Notes: generated from the sequence alone by a model not told the origin. A stretch of DNA of 64,000 nucleotides from Brucella grignonensis (GCF_002252505.1 NZ_NNRL01000153.1:62001-126000); one strand, 5' to 3'. Counted from the stretch's first letter, positions 48,039-57,452 are shown. Program-made: numbers and translations.

Positions 48039-49109
48039 TCAAGCTCGTTCAAGCAAGCTTGCATCGCCGTAGGAATAGAAGCGGTAGCCTGTCTCGATTG
48101 CACGCTTATATGCTTCTTGCATCGTGTCGAAACCACTAAAGGCCGAAACCAGCATGAAGAGCGTCGAGCGTGGCAGATGGAAATTGGTCATCAGCAGATC
48201 GACTGCACGGAATTTGTAGCCCGGTGTGATGAAAATATCAGTCGGGCCTGCCCAAGGGCGAATGATGCCATCTTCACCGGCAGCACTTTCAATCAGGCGC
48301 AGCGATGTTGTGCCGACGCAAATCACCCGGCCGCCGCGCGCATGAACGGCATTGAGCGCATCTGCGGTTTCCTGCGAAACATAACCGATCTCGGAATGCA
48401 TCTTGTGGTCCGTCGTGTCGTCGGCTTTGACAGGCAGAAACGTGCCCGCCCCCACATGCAGTGTCACGAAATGCTCTTCGATACCGCGTTCGCGAATTCT
48501 CTCAAGAAGATCAGGCGTGAAATGCAGTCCAGCAGTTGGTGCTGCAACTGCGCCCTCTTCCCGCGCATAAACAGTCTGATAATCGCTGCGATCGCGCTCA
48601 TCCTCAGCGCGCTTGGATGCGATATAAGGCGGCAAAGGAATATGGCCGACGGCGGCAATCGCTTCGTCAAGCATCGCACCCGAAAGGTCGAAAACCAGAA
48701 GCACTTCACCTGCATCACCCTTTTCGGCAACGGTTGCATCGAGCGCGCCCATGAAGCAGCTCGAACCAGAATGACCGAAACGAATGCGGTCGCCTTCCTT
48801 CACGCGCTTGGCCGGACGCAGGAAAGCTTTCCAGCGATCAAGGCCGGTGCGCATGTGAAGCGTAGCACTCACCTGCGAAATATTGCCTTCGCGCTCGCGC
48901 ATGCCTTCCAGCTGTGCCGGAATAACCTTTGTATCGTTGAAAACGAGCGCATCACCCGGTTGAAGCAGATCGGGTAATTCAAATACCTGTCGATCTTCGA
49001 ATGGCTGACCGGGACGGACACGCAAAAGTTTGGCGTGATCGCGCGGCTCGGCTGGACGCAGCGCAATACGCTCATCCGGCAAATCGAAATCGAAAAGATC
49101 AACACGCAT
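48039..49109 (-). CDS. queA: S-adenosylmethionine:tRNA ribosyltransferase-isomerase
   Basis: A 356-residue enzyme that adds the ribosyl moiety of SAM to preQ1 on tRNA, giving epoxyqueuosine; it acts directly after Tgt. Conserved stretches: [10 protein letters not shown], [10 protein letters not shown], and [10 protein letters not shown]. ATG 49109 follows GAGG by 6 bp; the open frame to 49163 is not supported. Confidence 0.96.
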   Translation of the reverse strand: MRVDLFDFDLPDERIALRPAEPRDHAKLLRVRPGQPFEDRQVFELPDLLQPGDALVFNDTKVIPAQLEGMREREGNISQVSATLHMRTGLDRWKAFLRPAKRVKEGDRIRFGHSGSSCFMGALDATVAEKGDAGEVLLVFDLSGAMLDEAIAAVGHIPLPPYIASKRAEDERDRSDYQTVYAREEGAVAAPTAGLHFTPDLLERIRERGIEEHFVTLHVGAGTFLPVKADDTTDHKMHSEIGYVSQETADALNAVHARGGRVICVGTTSLRLIESAAGEDGIIRPWAGPTDIFITPGYKFRAVDLLMTNFHLPRSTLFMLVSAFSGFDTMQEAYKRAIETGYRFYSYGDASLLERA

Positions 49110-49169
49110 CGTAAACCTCATAAGAGCACCACCATTCAGCATACGCTCATGGAAATGCGTCAAAGCAAG

Positions 49170-49196
49170 AGCGGCCCCGGCAAAACCGGAGCCGCT
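49170..49196 (-). terminator. Hairpin after the cytosolic cyclophilin gene
   Basis: An 11-bp stem with one mismatch (AGCGGC...GCCGCT with inner CCGG/CCGG) 24 bp past the stop, with a weak T-run. Some readthrough into queA is possible. Confidence 0.5.
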
Positions 49197-49219
49197 ATAT
49201 TTCTATAGAAATGACTAAA

Positions 49220-49726
49220 TTAGATGTCTGCAGCAATGCGTGCAGTTACGATCACGTCTGGATCGGTAACAGGTTCGCCGCGCTTGATCTTGTCAACATT
49301 ATCCATGCCTTCGATAACCTGACCCCATACAGAGTACTGACGGTCAAGCCATGGAGCATCGGTGAAGCAGATGAAGAACTGCGAGTTAGCCGAATTCGGG
49401 TTCTGCGAACGAGCCATCGAGGCTGTGCCGCGCTTGTGCTGGGTGTTCGAGAATTCAGCCTTCAGGTCGGGCTTGTCCGAACCGCCCATGCCAGCACGCG
49501 AGCCGTTAAAATGCGCGCCGCCGGTCTTGCCGAACTTAACGTCGCCGGTCTGAGCCATGAAACCGTCGATAACGCGATGGAACACAACGCCGTCATAAGC
49601 GCCTTCGCGTGCCAGTTCCTTGATGCGCTCGACATGGCCAGGGGCAAGATCAGGGTAGAGTTCGAGAACAACATTGCCCTTTGTGGTTTCAAGAACGAGT
49701 GTGTTTTCCGGGTCTTTGTAAGCCAT
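49220..49726 (-). CDS. Peptidyl-prolyl isomerase, cytosolic cyclophilin
   Basis: A 168-residue cyclophilin without signal peptide; catalyses proline cis-trans isomerisation. Core residues: Phe-His-Arg-Val-Ile-Asp-Gly-Phe-Met-Ala-Gln-Thr-Gly-Asp, Arg-Gly-Thr-Ala-Ser-Met-Ala-Arg and Ser-Gln-Phe-Phe-Ile-Cys-Phe. ATG 49726 follows AGGAGAGG; the frame reaches 49768 into the neighbouring repeat. A paralogue with a signal peptide lies just upstream. Confidence 0.95.
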   Translation of the reverse strand: MAYKDPENTLVLETTKGNVVLELYPDLAPGHVERIKELAREGAYDGVVFHRVIDGFMAQTGDVKFGKTGGAHFNGSRAGMGGSDKPDLKAEFSNTQHKRGTASMARSQNPNSANSQFFICFTDAPWLDRQYSVWGQVIEGMDNVDKIKRGEPVTDPDVIVTARIAADI

Positions 49727-49740
49727 CGGGCCTCTCCTAT

Positions 49741-49788
49741 TGAGCGTATCCCTAAAAGTTTGAATCATTTTTTGGGACAGGAATACGC
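49741..49788. repeat. Half-length RPE-like palindrome
   Basis: GAGCGTATCCC and GGGACAGGAATACGC arms around AAAAGTTTGAATCATTTTTT. It looks like the first half of the neighbouring 49796-49900 unit. Confidence 0.55.
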
Positions 49789-49795
49789 GTTGAAT

Positions 49796-49900
49796 TTAGA
49801 GCGCATCCCGAAAAGTGTGAAACGGTTTTCGGATAAGATGCGCGTTAAAACAGATATTTAGAGCGCCGATCTCTTTCAATCAGATCGAAAAGCGCTCTAA
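49796..49900. repeat. 105-bp RPE/Bru-RS-like palindromic repeat
   Basis: Starts TTAGAGCGCATCCCGAAAAG and continues with GTGTGAAACGGTTTTCGG, GATGCGCG, an internal TTTAGAGCGC and a final AAAGCGCTCTAA. It has the same order of blocks and length as 27118-27224. It occupies the gap between the two cyclophilin genes. Confidence 0.75.
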
Positions 49901-49903
49901 AGC

Positions 49904-50470
49904 TTATTTCTTGTCGATCGTAGCCTTGATGATCTTGTCAGGATTTTCTACCGAACCATTGTCGGATTCACTACCCTTTTTGATCTTATCAACCACGTCC
50001 ATGCCACTGACAACTTTGCCAACAACAGTGTACTGGCCGTTCAGGAATGAACCTTCGTTGAACATGATGAAGAACTGCGAGTTGGCCGAGTTCGGATCCT
50101 GGCTGCGCGCCATACCAACCGTGCCACGCACAAATGGTTCCTTTGAGAATTCAGCCGGAATGTTCGGGAGTTCCGAGCCGCCTGTACCAACACGCGAGGC
50201 ATTGAAGCCCTTGTCGACGTTACCGAACTTCACGTCACCGGTCTGAGCCATGAAACCAGGAATAACACGGTGGAATGCAACGCCATCGTAAGCGCCTTCC
50301 TTCACCAGCTTTTCAATCTGTGCGACATGCTTTGGTGCAAGCTTTGGATCGAGCTCAATAGCAACATTGCCATCTTTGAGCTGCAAATTGAGGGTGTCAG
50401 CAGCAAAGGCTGCACCCTGAGACAGCGCAACAATAGCAGCTGCGGCAAGCGTCGAACGAATGAATTGCAT
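49904..50470 (-). CDS. Peptidyl-prolyl isomerase, periplasmic cyclophilin
   Basis: A 188-residue cyclophilin with a signal peptide (core Leu-Ala-Ala-Ala-Ala-Ile-Val-Ala-Leu, cleavage after Ala-Phe-Ala at 23). Same catalytic segment Phe-His-Arg-Val-Ile-Pro-Gly-Phe-Met-Ala-Gln-Thr-Gly-Asp. It probably assists folding of exported proteins. It is 20 bp downstream of coaD, likely cotranscribed. It and the cytosolic paralogue look like a duplication followed by change of location. Confidence 0.95.
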   Translation of the reverse strand: MQFIRSTLAAAAIVALSQGAAFAADTLNLQLKDGNVAIELDPKLAPKHVAQIEKLVKEGAYDGVAFHRVIPGFMAQTGDVKFGNVDKGFNASRVGTGGSELPNIPAEFSKEPFVRGTVGMARSQDPNSANSQFFIMFNEGSFLNGQYTVVGKVVSGMDVVDKIKKGSESDNGSVENPDKIIKATIDKK

Positions 50471-50490
50471 GATCGGAAAACTCCCTGCGA

Positions 50491-50985
50491 TCAGGATTTG
50501 AATTTTGCTTCCAGTGCTGTGGCTACCGCGACTGGAACGAAGGGCTTGATGTCGCCTCCCATAGAGGCAATCTGACGAACTAATGTGGCAGTAATCGTGC
50601 GCACGGCTGGATCGGCAGGCAGAAATACGGTCTGGAGTTCCGGTGCCATTGTGCCATTCATACCAGCCATCTGCATCTCATAATCGAGATCGGTGCCGTC
50701 GCGGAGGCCGCGAACCATAAGTTGCGCACCATGTTTACGCGCAGCAGCAATCACCAGATTGTCGAAAGAGATCACAGATAGTCGGTTGGCATCCTTACCG
50801 AGAATAGCCTTGGCGCTCGCACCGATAAGCTCGACACGCTCCTCAAAACTGAACAATGGTTTTTTGCCGGGATGCACACCAATGGCGACAATAACCCTGT
50901 CTGCAAGGCGCAGCGCACCTTTCAGCACATCCATATGGCCATTGGTCACCGGGTCGAAGGAACCAGCATAAATCGCGATCGTCAT
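50491..50985 (-). CDS. coaD: Phosphopantetheine adenylyltransferase
   Basis: A 164-residue enzyme that makes dephospho-CoA from 4'-phosphopantetheine and ATP. Nucleotidyltransferase signature [10 protein letters not shown] at 8-17, plus the Val-Arg-Gly-Leu-Arg and Ser-Ser/Thr-Leu-Val-Arg-type C-terminal positions. ATG at 50985. First gene of a run through the cyclophilins, queA and tgt. Confidence 0.96.
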   Translation of the reverse strand: MTIAIYAGSFDPVTNGHMDVLKGALRLADRVIVAIGVHPGKKPLFSFEERVELIGASAKAILGKDANRLSVISFDNLVIAAARKHGAQLMVRGLRDGTDLDYEMQMAGMNGTMAPELQTVFLPADPAVRTITATLVRQIASMGGDIKPFVPVAVATALEAKFKS

Positions 50986-51073
50986 TTCTTCCAGCTAGCC
51001 TTTTCTCGTCAGATTTTCAACAACAACCACAATTGGAAAGAAATCAGAAACCAAGAAAACAGATGAATTCGAT

Positions 51074-51184
51074 ATGAACAACGATTTCACGACAAGTTCA
51101 CAACCGATTTACCAAGATAGGCGCAAACTTGGTGCAACCTTTTCGCTTCTCAAGCGTATCTATAACGAAAGGATACCGCGATGA
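51074..51184 (+). CDS. Possible 36-residue ORF overlapping the next ORF
   Basis: ATG 51074 to TGA 51184 encodes 36 residues, mostly polar with a basic C-terminal half (Arg-Arg-Lys-Leu-Gly ... Leu-Leu-Lys-Arg-Ile-Tyr). Its stop overlaps the ATG at 51181 (ATGA). No good ribosome site precedes it, so it may be chance or a leader peptide. Confidence 0.3.
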   Translation: MNNDFTTSSQPIYQDRRKLGATFSLLKRIYNERIPR

Positions 51185-51330
51185 TGATATTTCTTCTGGC
51201 ATTATCCATGATGGTAGCGATGGCTGCATCGGCGATCGTATTGCTTCTGGAAGAGAACGAAGCGAAGCGCCAACGTGTACGTCCCGCCGCTTTTAATCTG
51301 AGCACCATGCGTAAGCTCAGATCGCATTAA
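51181..51330 (+). CDS. Small single-span membrane protein, 49 residues
   Basis: ATG 51181 to TAA 51330. Residues 2-23 form one hydrophobic helix (Ile-Phe-Leu-Leu-Ala-Leu-Ser ... Ala-Ile-Val-Leu-Leu-Leu), followed by a basic cytosolic tail with Lys-Arg-Gln-Arg-Val-Arg. AAAGGA lies 8 bp upstream, and a strong terminator follows 54 bp after the stop. Both support a real gene. The family is not recognised. Confidence 0.55.
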   Translation: MMIFLLALSMMVAMAASAIVLLLEENEAKRQRVRPAAFNLSTMRKLRSH

Positions 51331-51383
51331 GTTCTGTTTTGAGTTTCCTGAGATCGCCAGTTCCCTCCAGTCCTGGCATCTGA

Positions 51384-51415
51384 AAAAAGGCCGATGTTGA
51401 ACCATCGGCCTTTTT
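51384..51415. terminator. Strong terminator
   Basis: AAAAAGGCCGATG/CATCGGCCTTTTT (51384-51396 with 51403-51415) and 6-nt loop, lying between the small membrane protein and the convergent CPCC gene. Confidence 0.9.
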
Positions 51416-51429
51416 ATTTGGCGAATTAA

Positions 51430-51687
51430 TTAGTGTTCTTTTGGAAAAGGTTTTCTCACGTAAGGCAGGCTCTGGCGTTGGCAAGCACCAAAAGCAAGAT
51501 AATTTGCACGTCCCTCGGTTAGGCTGATTCCGCCATTTGGCCCGCAAAACACTTTGTGGGCATCATCTTCGTCTTGCCCATCATCTTCCCAAAAACAAAC
51601 AGGACAAATTTCGAAACCACCTCGCTCGCTCAGTGTCTTAAACCCACAGCATGAGCATCGAAGCGGCAATTCATCAATACATTTCAT
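51430..51687 (-). CDS. CPCC-family cysteine-rich protein
   Basis: An 85-residue protein with Cys-Ser-Cys-Cys-Gly-Phe-Lys-Thr-Leu and Ile-Cys-Pro-Val-Cys-Phe-Trp-Glu-Asp-Asp-Gly-Gln-Asp, which match the Cys_rich_CPCC family (PF14206). The cysteine pairs probably bind zinc. Function is unknown; relatives often sit near toxins or as single genes. Here the Cys-Pro-Cys-Cys of the name reads Cys-Ser-Cys-Cys. Confidence 0.85.
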   Translation of the reverse strand: MKCIDELPLRCSCCGFKTLSERGGFEICPVCFWEDDGQDEDDAHKVFCGPNGGISLTEGRANYLAFGACQRQSLPYVRKPFPKEH

Positions 51688-51785
51688 TCACTTGCCTCAA
51701 TAGCCAACGTTGAAACAATAAGGCAGAAATATCGCTTCTAACTTCCTTGGAGGCCGGTACTGACTAGATCAAAAATAGCTAGTCT

Positions 51786-51830
51786 AATCTGAGCTTCTCA
51801 GATTGAAAAAGCCCGGGAACTCCGGGCTTT
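51786..51830 (-). terminator. Terminator of gyrA with a second hairpin
   Basis: AAAGCCCGG/CCGGGCTTT (51808-51816 with 51822-51830), then TTTTTC on the minus strand. AATCTGAG/CTCAGATT (51786-51793 with 51797-51804) lies directly beyond it. Confidence 0.85.
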
Positions 51831-51844
51831 CTTTGTTCAAAGTT

Positions 51845-54655
51845 CTATTCTTCGCCACCAGCTGCAGGCGCATCACCCTCAGCTGCGGTTTCATCAACCT
51901 CGGCAGCGCCATTCTCTTCGTCGCTTTCTGTTTCTGAAATGCGCTCGACCGAGACGACCTTTTCGCCGTCAGCCGTATTGAAGATCGTGACCCCCTTGGT
52001 CGAGCGTCCAGCGATACGAATGCCGCCAACCGGCACGCGGATCAGCTGACCACCATCGGAAACCAGCAGGATCTGATCGCTTGCTTCAACCGGGAACAGA
52101 GCAACAAGCTTGCCGATTTCGTCGGTTTTCGAAGTATCGGTTGCACGGATACCCTTACCGCCACGGCCGGAAACGCGGAACTCATAAGACGAGGAACGCT
52201 TGCCGTAACCATACTCACTGACCGTGAGAACGGTTTCTTCGCGTGCCTTAAGTTCCTGATAAAGCTCTTCCGAAAGATCCGTTTCGACCGCGACATCCTC
52301 ACCGACAACCACGATGTCATCTGCATCGTCCGCACCTTGCGCCCGGCGCTCGGCAATCGAACGCTTGAGATAGGCAGAACGGGTTGATGCATCCGCATCC
52401 ACATGATGCAGGATCGCCATCGAAATAACCTTGTCGCCATCCGGCAGATTGATACCGCGAACACCGATCGAATTACGGCCTGCAAAGACGCGAACATCTG
52501 TAACAGGGAAGCGAATACACTGGCCACCGGCACAGGTCAGAAGCACGTCATCGAATTCGGTACATGTATCGACCGAAAGGATTTCATCGCCTTCTTCTTC
52601 CAGCTTCATCGCGATCTTACCGTTACGGTTGACCTGAACGAAGTCGGAAAGCTTGTTACGGCGAACCGTACCGCGCGTCGTCGAGAACATGACGTCGAGG
52701 TTTGCCCAGGATTCTTCATCCTCCGGCAATGGCATGATCGTGGTAATGCGCTCACCCTGCTGCAATGGCAGCATGTTGATGAGGGCCTTGCCGCGCGACT
52801 GCGGATTGCCGACCGGCAGACGCCAGACTTTTTCCTTATAAACGATACCACGCGAGGAGAAGAACAGAACCGGTGTGTGCGTATTGGCGACGAACAGACG
52901 GGTTACGAAATCCTCGTCCTTCGTTGCCATGCCGGAGCGACCCTTGCCGCCACGACGCTGCGCACGATAGGTCGCCAGCGGTACACGCTTGATATAACCG
53001 GCATGACTGACAGTCACGACCATATCTTCGCGAGCGATGAGGTCTTCATCGTCCATTTCGGCGCCACCAAGACCGAACTCGGTGCGGCGTGGCGTGGCGA
53101 ACTCGTCACGAACAGCAATCATCTCTTCTTTGACGATTGTCATAACGCGAATGCGCGAGCCGAGAATCTCCAGATAGTCGCGGATTTCTTCGCCGATTTT
53201 ATTCAGCTCGTCCGCAACTTCATCGCGGCCAAGTGCTGTCAGACGCTGCAGGCGCAGATCAAGAATAGCACGTGCCTGCTCTTCCGAGAGGTTATACGTG
53301 TTGTCTTCATTGATCGCATGACGCGGATCATCGATGAGACGGATCAGCGGTGCCACATCAGCAGCAGGCCAACGACGTTCCATCAACTGCTCACGAGCGG
53401 TCGCCGGATCGGGCGCACGACGAATGAGAGCAATGATCTCGTCGATATTCGCAACAGCAATTGCCAGACCAACCAACACATGCGCGCGATCACGCGCCTT
53501 GTTGAGCAGGAACTTGGTACGGCGTGTGACCACTTCCTCACGGAAGGACACGAATGCCCGCAGCATGTCGAGCAGCGTAAGCTGTTCCGGCTTGCCGCCA
53601 TTCAGCGCCACCATGTTACAGCCAAACGAGGTCTGCAACGGCGTATAGCGATAAAGCTGGTTGAGAACGACATCGGCGACGGCATCGCGTTTGAGTTCGA
53701 CCACAACGCGATAGCCGTCGCGGTCGGATTCGTCACGCAGATCGGAAATGCCTTCGATACGCTTGTCGCGCACCAGTTCGGCCATCTTCTCGATCATCGA
53801 GGCCTTGTTCACCTGATATGGAATCTCGGTGATAACAATGGCTTCACGATCGCCGCGCATTGGCTCAATCGCCACGCGGCCGCGCATGATGACCGAGCCG
53901 CGACCCGTGCTGTAAGCCGAATTAATCCCCGCGCGTCCGAGGATGATACCGCCGGTCGGGAAATCCGGACCGGGGATGATCTCCATCATTTCTTCCAGCT
54001 CAATGGCCGGATTTTCGATGAGTGCTACGCAACCATCGATGACTTCGCCAAGATTATGCGGTGGAATATTGGTCGCCATACCGACCGCAATACCGCCCGA
54101 ACCATTGACGAGCAGATTCGGAAAGCGCGCTGGCAGAACCATCGGTTCACGCTCGCGACCATCATAGTTGTCCTGAAAATCAACCGTATCCTTGTCGATA
54201 TCCGACAAAAGGGATTCAGTGACCTTTTCCAGACGGCATTCGGTATAACGCATCGCCGCTGGCGGATCGCCGTCGATGGAACCGAAATTGCCCTGTCCGT
54301 CCACAAGTGGATCACGCAGCGAGAAGTCCTGCGCCATACGCACGAGGGCGTCATAAATAGATGCGTCGCCATGCGGATGGTACTTACCCATCACTTCACC
54401 GATCACACCTGCCGATTTACGGTAGGGGCGATTATAAGCGAGATTCATCTCGTTCATGGCATGGAGAATACGCCGGTGCACAGGCTTGAGACCGTCGCGC
54501 ACGTCAGGCAGAGCGCGACTCACGATAACGCTCATTGCGTAATCGAGATAGGAGCGCTGCATCTCCTCAATAATGGAAATTGGTTCGATACCTGTAGGGC
54601 CGCTCGGGCCGCCATTCATATCTTCGGAACCAGGTGGAGGCGTTTGATCTGACAC
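51845..54655 (-). CDS. gyrA: DNA gyrase subunit A
   Basis: A 936-residue type II topoisomerase subunit that introduces negative supercoils with GyrB. Catalytic Tyr137 in Ala-Ala-Met-Arg-Tyr-Thr-Glu; GyrA box Gln-Arg-Arg-Gly-Gly-Lys-Gly at 566-572; beta-pinwheel C-terminal domain; acidic tail of about 35 residues. The quinolone region reads His-Pro-His-Gly-Asp-Ala98-Ser-Ile-Tyr-Asp102: Ala stands at the E. coli Ser83 position and Asp at Asp87. The start codon is GTG at 54655. The gene stands alone. Confidence 0.97.
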   Translation of the reverse strand: MSDQTPPPGSEDMNGGPSGPTGIEPISIIEEMQRSYLDYAMSVIVSRALPDVRDGLKPVHRRILHAMNEMNLAYNRPYRKSAGVIGEVMGKYHPHGDASIYDALVRMAQDFSLRDPLVDGQGNFGSIDGDPPAAMRYTECRLEKVTESLLSDIDKDTVDFQDNYDGREREPMVLPARFPNLLVNGSGGIAVGMATNIPPHNLGEVIDGCVALIENPAIELEEMMEIIPGPDFPTGGIILGRAGINSAYSTGRGSVIMRGRVAIEPMRGDREAIVITEIPYQVNKASMIEKMAELVRDKRIEGISDLRDESDRDGYRVVVELKRDAVADVVLNQLYRYTPLQTSFGCNMVALNGGKPEQLTLLDMLRAFVSFREEVVTRRTKFLLNKARDRAHVLVGLAIAVANIDEIIALIRRAPDPATAREQLMERRWPAADVAPLIRLIDDPRHAINEDNTYNLSEEQARAILDLRLQRLTALGRDEVADELNKIGEEIRDYLEILGSRIRVMTIVKEEMIAVRDEFATPRRTEFGLGGAEMDDEDLIAREDMVVTVSHAGYIKRVPLATYRAQRRGGKGRSGMATKDEDFVTRLFVANTHTPVLFFSSRGIVYKEKVWRLPVGNPQSRGKALINMLPLQQGERITTIMPLPEDEESWANLDVMFSTTRGTVRRNKLSDFVQVNRNGKIAMKLEEEGDEILSVDTCTEFDDVLLTCAGGQCIRFPVTDVRVFAGRNSIGVRGINLPDGDKVISMAILHHVDADASTRSAYLKRSIAERRAQGADDADDIVVVGEDVAVETDLSEELYQELKAREETVLTVSEYGYGKRSSSYEFRVSGRGGKGIRATDTSKTDEIGKLVALFPVEASDQILLVSDGGQLIRVPVGGIRIAGRSTKGVTIFNTADGEKVVSVERISETESDEENGAAEVDETAAEGDAPAAGGEE

Positions 54656-54905
54656 TATTCAGATATCTTTCTCAACAGAATCGATAAAGTCACTTTATAA
54701 AGTAAAACGGTACAAAACGCCAATTTCGCGACCATTTCAATAGGCTTATTTCCTTTATCGAATCAATAGTTTAAAAGATATTCACATAAAGATCGCGCAA
54801 TGATGTTGCCGCAAAGCGCGCTTTACGTCGACCAATCACCTCGCATCAGCTACAATCCGCTTAACAATCGAAGCAAAGAATACCAACAAAAGGGGCGAGT
54901 TCAGC

Positions 54906-55535
54906 ATGGGGTTCTACGATACGGTTTTCAGCGCCTTCGTCACCCTTCTCGTCACCATCGATCCGCCCGGCCTTGCGCCGCTGTTTCTCGCGCTGACACC
55001 GGGCATGAAACGCAACGACCGCAGTCAGGTGGCGCTTCGCGCCTCCATCATCGGTTTTATCGTGATGGCGCTCTTTGCCATTGCAGGCGCACAGATACTC
55101 GGCATGTTCGGCATTACTATCGGCGCGTTCCGCGTGGCCGGTGGCCTGTTGCTGTTCTGGATCGCATTTGAGATGATTTTCGAAAAGCGGACGGAGCGCA
55201 AGGAAAAGAGCGCCGAGGTGGCCATCACCAAGGACCATATCCGCAATATAGCCGCCTTCCCGCTCGCCATTCCGCTGATTGCCGGTCCGGGCGCAATTTC
55301 GGCTATCGTGCTGACTTCGGACTCATTCCATGGCATCGGGCCGCGTTTGGCCCTTCTTGGCGTAATTTTCGTCTGCCTGCTGATTACCTATCTCGTGCTG
55401 CTGCTGGCAGAGCGGGTCGACCGGTTTCTCGGCGAAACCGGCCGTTCCATCCTGACACGCCTTCTCGGCGTCATTCTGGCAGCGCTTGCGGTTCAATTCG
55501 TTGCCGATGGCATCAAGACACTTATCAGTGGTTAA
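54906..55535 (+). CDS. MarC-family integral membrane protein
   Basis: A 209-residue protein with six hydrophobic helices. Leu-Val-Thr-Ile-Asp-Pro-Pro-Gly-Leu-Ala-Pro-Leu-Phe near the start and Ile-Pro-Leu-Ile-Ala-Gly-Pro-Gly-Ala-Ile-Ser match MarC/UPF0056. Despite the name it is not tied to drug resistance; the function is unknown. Its stop shares bases with the stop of the convergent phnE2 gene (4-bp overlap). About 250 bp upstream hold the gyrA and marC promoters. Confidence 0.92.
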   Translation: MGFYDTVFSAFVTLLVTIDPPGLAPLFLALTPGMKRNDRSQVALRASIIGFIVMALFAIAGAQILGMFGITIGAFRVAGGLLLFWIAFEMIFEKRTERKEKSAEVAITKDHIRNIAAFPLAIPLIAGPGAISAIVLTSDSFHGIGPRLALLGVIFVCLLITYLVLLLAERVDRFLGETGRSILTRLLGVILAALAVQFVADGIKTLISG

Positions 55536-56404
55536 GCAGACTTCTGCGCCTTCTTGCCGATCATCGCGTGACGAAGCTTGGATGAGAACCAGTCGATCAC
55601 GGCAACAGCCACGAGGATCATCAGAATCAGGAATGAAACATCCTGAAGATTGAGAACCTTGATCTGTTCCGCCAGATGCGCGCCGATGCCACCTGCCCCG
55701 ACAATACCGATGATCGTTGCCGAACGAGTGTTTGACTCGAAGAAGTAAAGCACCTGACTGCCGATCAGCGGCAGAACCTGTGGCAGTACGCCGAAGCGAT
55801 AACCGTGCAGCTTGCCGCCACCCGACGAGACTACGCCTTCGACTGGCTTCTTATCGGCCCCTTCAATGGCTTCCGAGAACAGCTTGCCGAATGCGCCGAA
55901 ATCCGAGCAGGCGATGGCGAGGATACCGGCGAAAGGTCCAAGCCCCACAACCGACACCCAGATCAGCGCCCAGATCAGCGTATCGACGCCGCGAATGGTA
56001 TCGAGGAAACGGCGAATGCCGAAATGCAGGAAGACATTCGGAATGATGTTCTTCGCCGCCAGAAAACCGAATGGAAAAGCAAGGATCGCTGCCAGCAATG
56101 TGCCGAGATAGGCGATTGCCAGCGTTTCCATCATCGACCAGAGATAAAGGCTGAAACGACCACCGGACGATGGTGGCAGCATCATCAAGGCGAAATCGCC
56201 GAGGCGGCCGAGACCGTTCAGAATGCGCAGCAGCGAAAAATCGAGCCAATAGAAGGCGAACCAGACCGAAGCGATAAGCGCTACGGTTAAAATCGCCAGA
56301 TTGCGCCAGGCACGCGCGTTTCCGAACAATTCGGCATGTTCTGCCCGAAGTTCCTTTTCGTGCGCATGCGCTTCGCGGGAGAGACTTTGTGCAATATCAG
56401 TCAT
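55532..56404 (-). CDS. phnE: Phosphonate ABC transporter permease (second PhnE)
   Basis: A 290-residue inner-membrane permease with about six helices. The EAA-like loop Glu-Gly-Val-Val-Ser-Ser-Gly-Gly-Gly and Gly-Ile-Val-Gly-Ala-Gly-Gly-Ile-Gly are as in PhnE proteins. It pairs with the neighbouring PhnE to form the channel for PhnD-delivered phosphonate. ATG 56404 follows GAGGAGAG; the frame to 56461 overlaps phnE1 and is rejected. Last gene of the operon. Confidence 0.94.
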   Translation of the reverse strand: MTDIAQSLSREAHAHEKELRAEHAELFGNARAWRNLAILTVALIASVWFAFYWLDFSLLRILNGLGRLGDFALMMLPPSSGGRFSLYLWSMMETLAIAYLGTLLAAILAFPFGFLAAKNIIPNVFLHFGIRRFLDTIRGVDTLIWALIWVSVVGLGPFAGILAIACSDFGAFGKLFSEAIEGADKKPVEGVVSSGGGKLHGYRFGVLPQVLPLIGSQVLYFFESNTRSATIIGIVGAGGIGAHLAEQIKVLNLQDVSFLILMILVAVAVIDWFSSKLRHAMIGKKAQKSA

Positions 56405-56414
56405 AATTCTCTCC

Positions 56415-57287
56415 TCAACCAATACGGCCAAGCAATGCGTGACGCACGCGCTGGGTGACAAGATCGATCACAACGATCGTCACGATGATCAGAAGTAGAA
56501 TGGCGCTGACATCGCTGTAATAGAACTGGCGGATGGAGGTGAGCAGTTCCTGCCCGATGCCGCCCGCCCCTACAAAACCCATGACGGAAGCACCGCGCAC
56601 GTTGACTTCAAAACGCAGCAGGCCATAGGAAGCAAAATTTGCGGCCACTTGTGGCAGCACGGCAAAGCGGATGACCTGCAGGCCGGAACCGCCCGATGCG
56701 CGAATACCTTCTACCGGGCGCATATCGATATTCTCAACAACTTCGGAGAACAGCTTGCCCAGCGCACCAGTTGTATGGAGCATCAGCGCCAGCACACCGG
56801 CCATCGGCCCAAGACCGAAGGCGATAACGAACAGCAGCGCGAAGACGATTTCCGGAACCGTACGCAACAGCTCCAGCCCGCGACGAACGATGAAGCGAAC
56901 CGTCGAATTGGGAGCCATGTTGGATGATGCTGCGAAGGAAGCCGCAAAAGCGACCACAGCACCGATCAACGTCGCCAGATAGGCGATCAACAGCGTCTCA
57001 AACAGCATCTTGAGCCAGCCGCCGAGGTTCCAGTACCAGGCAGCGAGGTCGCCCCAGAAATTGGCAATGGTCAAATCCGGCAGAATGCGACCGAGATAGC
57101 TTGTAAAGCGAAAGAGATTTTCGACCAGTGTGCCCGGCCGAACATCGGCAACGACGGAGGCAGCAATGGCGACAACGACAAGCGCGAGGAGCAGCGCGAT
57201 ACCGTAGAGACGCCGTTTGCCGACTTCTCTCCGATAATCGGCAAGCAGGCCTTTTGCTCCGTTGCCGTCGAGTGAGGATACCGTCAT
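56415..57287 (-). CDS. phnE: Phosphonate ABC transporter permease (first PhnE)
   Basis: A 290-residue permease, a paralogue of the next gene, with helices in the same places, Glu-Gly-Ile-Arg-Ala-Ser-Gly-Gly-Ser-Gly and Gly-Phe-Val-Gly-Ala-Gly-Gly-Ile-Gly. A terminator and a palindromic repeat separate it from phnD, so its level should be lower than that of the binding protein. The stop is 10 bp from the next start. Confidence 0.94.
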   Translation of the reverse strand: MTVSSLDGNGAKGLLADYRREVGKRRLYGIALLLALVVVAIAASVVADVRPGTLVENLFRFTSYLGRILPDLTIANFWGDLAAWYWNLGGWLKMLFETLLIAYLATLIGAVVAFAASFAASSNMAPNSTVRFIVRRGLELLRTVPEIVFALLFVIAFGLGPMAGVLALMLHTTGALGKLFSEVVENIDMRPVEGIRASGGSGLQVIRFAVLPQVAANFASYGLLRFEVNVRGASVMGFVGAGGIGQELLTSIRQFYYSDVSAILLLIIVTIVVIDLVTQRVRHALLGRIG

Positions 57288-57305
57288 GCGAGATTCCTTT
57301 AATCA

Positions 57306-57400
57306 AGCATGATCTTGTCTGATCGGAGCAGGATCAGAAATCAGTCCAGTGGACTGATTTCCCTGCGTAGGCGGTTTCCGACTTTTCGGGATCATGCTCT
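57306..57400. repeat. RPE-like palindrome with nested palindrome
   Basis: Outer arms GCATGATC/GATCATGC with the RPE block CCGACTTTTCGGGATCATGCTC. An inner near-perfect palindrome lies at 57337-57361 (12-bp arms GAAATCAGTCCA/TGGACTGATTTC around one G), flanked by GCAGG/CCTGC. It fills the phnD-phnE gap. Confidence 0.7.
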
Positions 57401-57407
57401 AAAAAAA

Positions 57408-57434
57408 TGCCCGAAGCTTTTGCGGCTTCGGGCA
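57408..57434 (-). terminator. Intra-operon terminator after phnD
   Basis: A perfect 10-bp stem TGCCCGAAGC/GCTTCGGGCA (57408-57417 with 57425-57434) followed on the minus strand by seven T, 18 bp after the phnD stop. Confidence 0.9.
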
Positions 57435-57452
57435 CTTCAATTGTTCTGCGGA

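Noticed and set aside
52403-54652. Long open frame of 749 codons opposite gyrA
   Set aside because: It lies wholly antisense to gyrA, has the low-complexity composition of a frame mirrored from a real gene, and has no ribosome site or recognisable domain.
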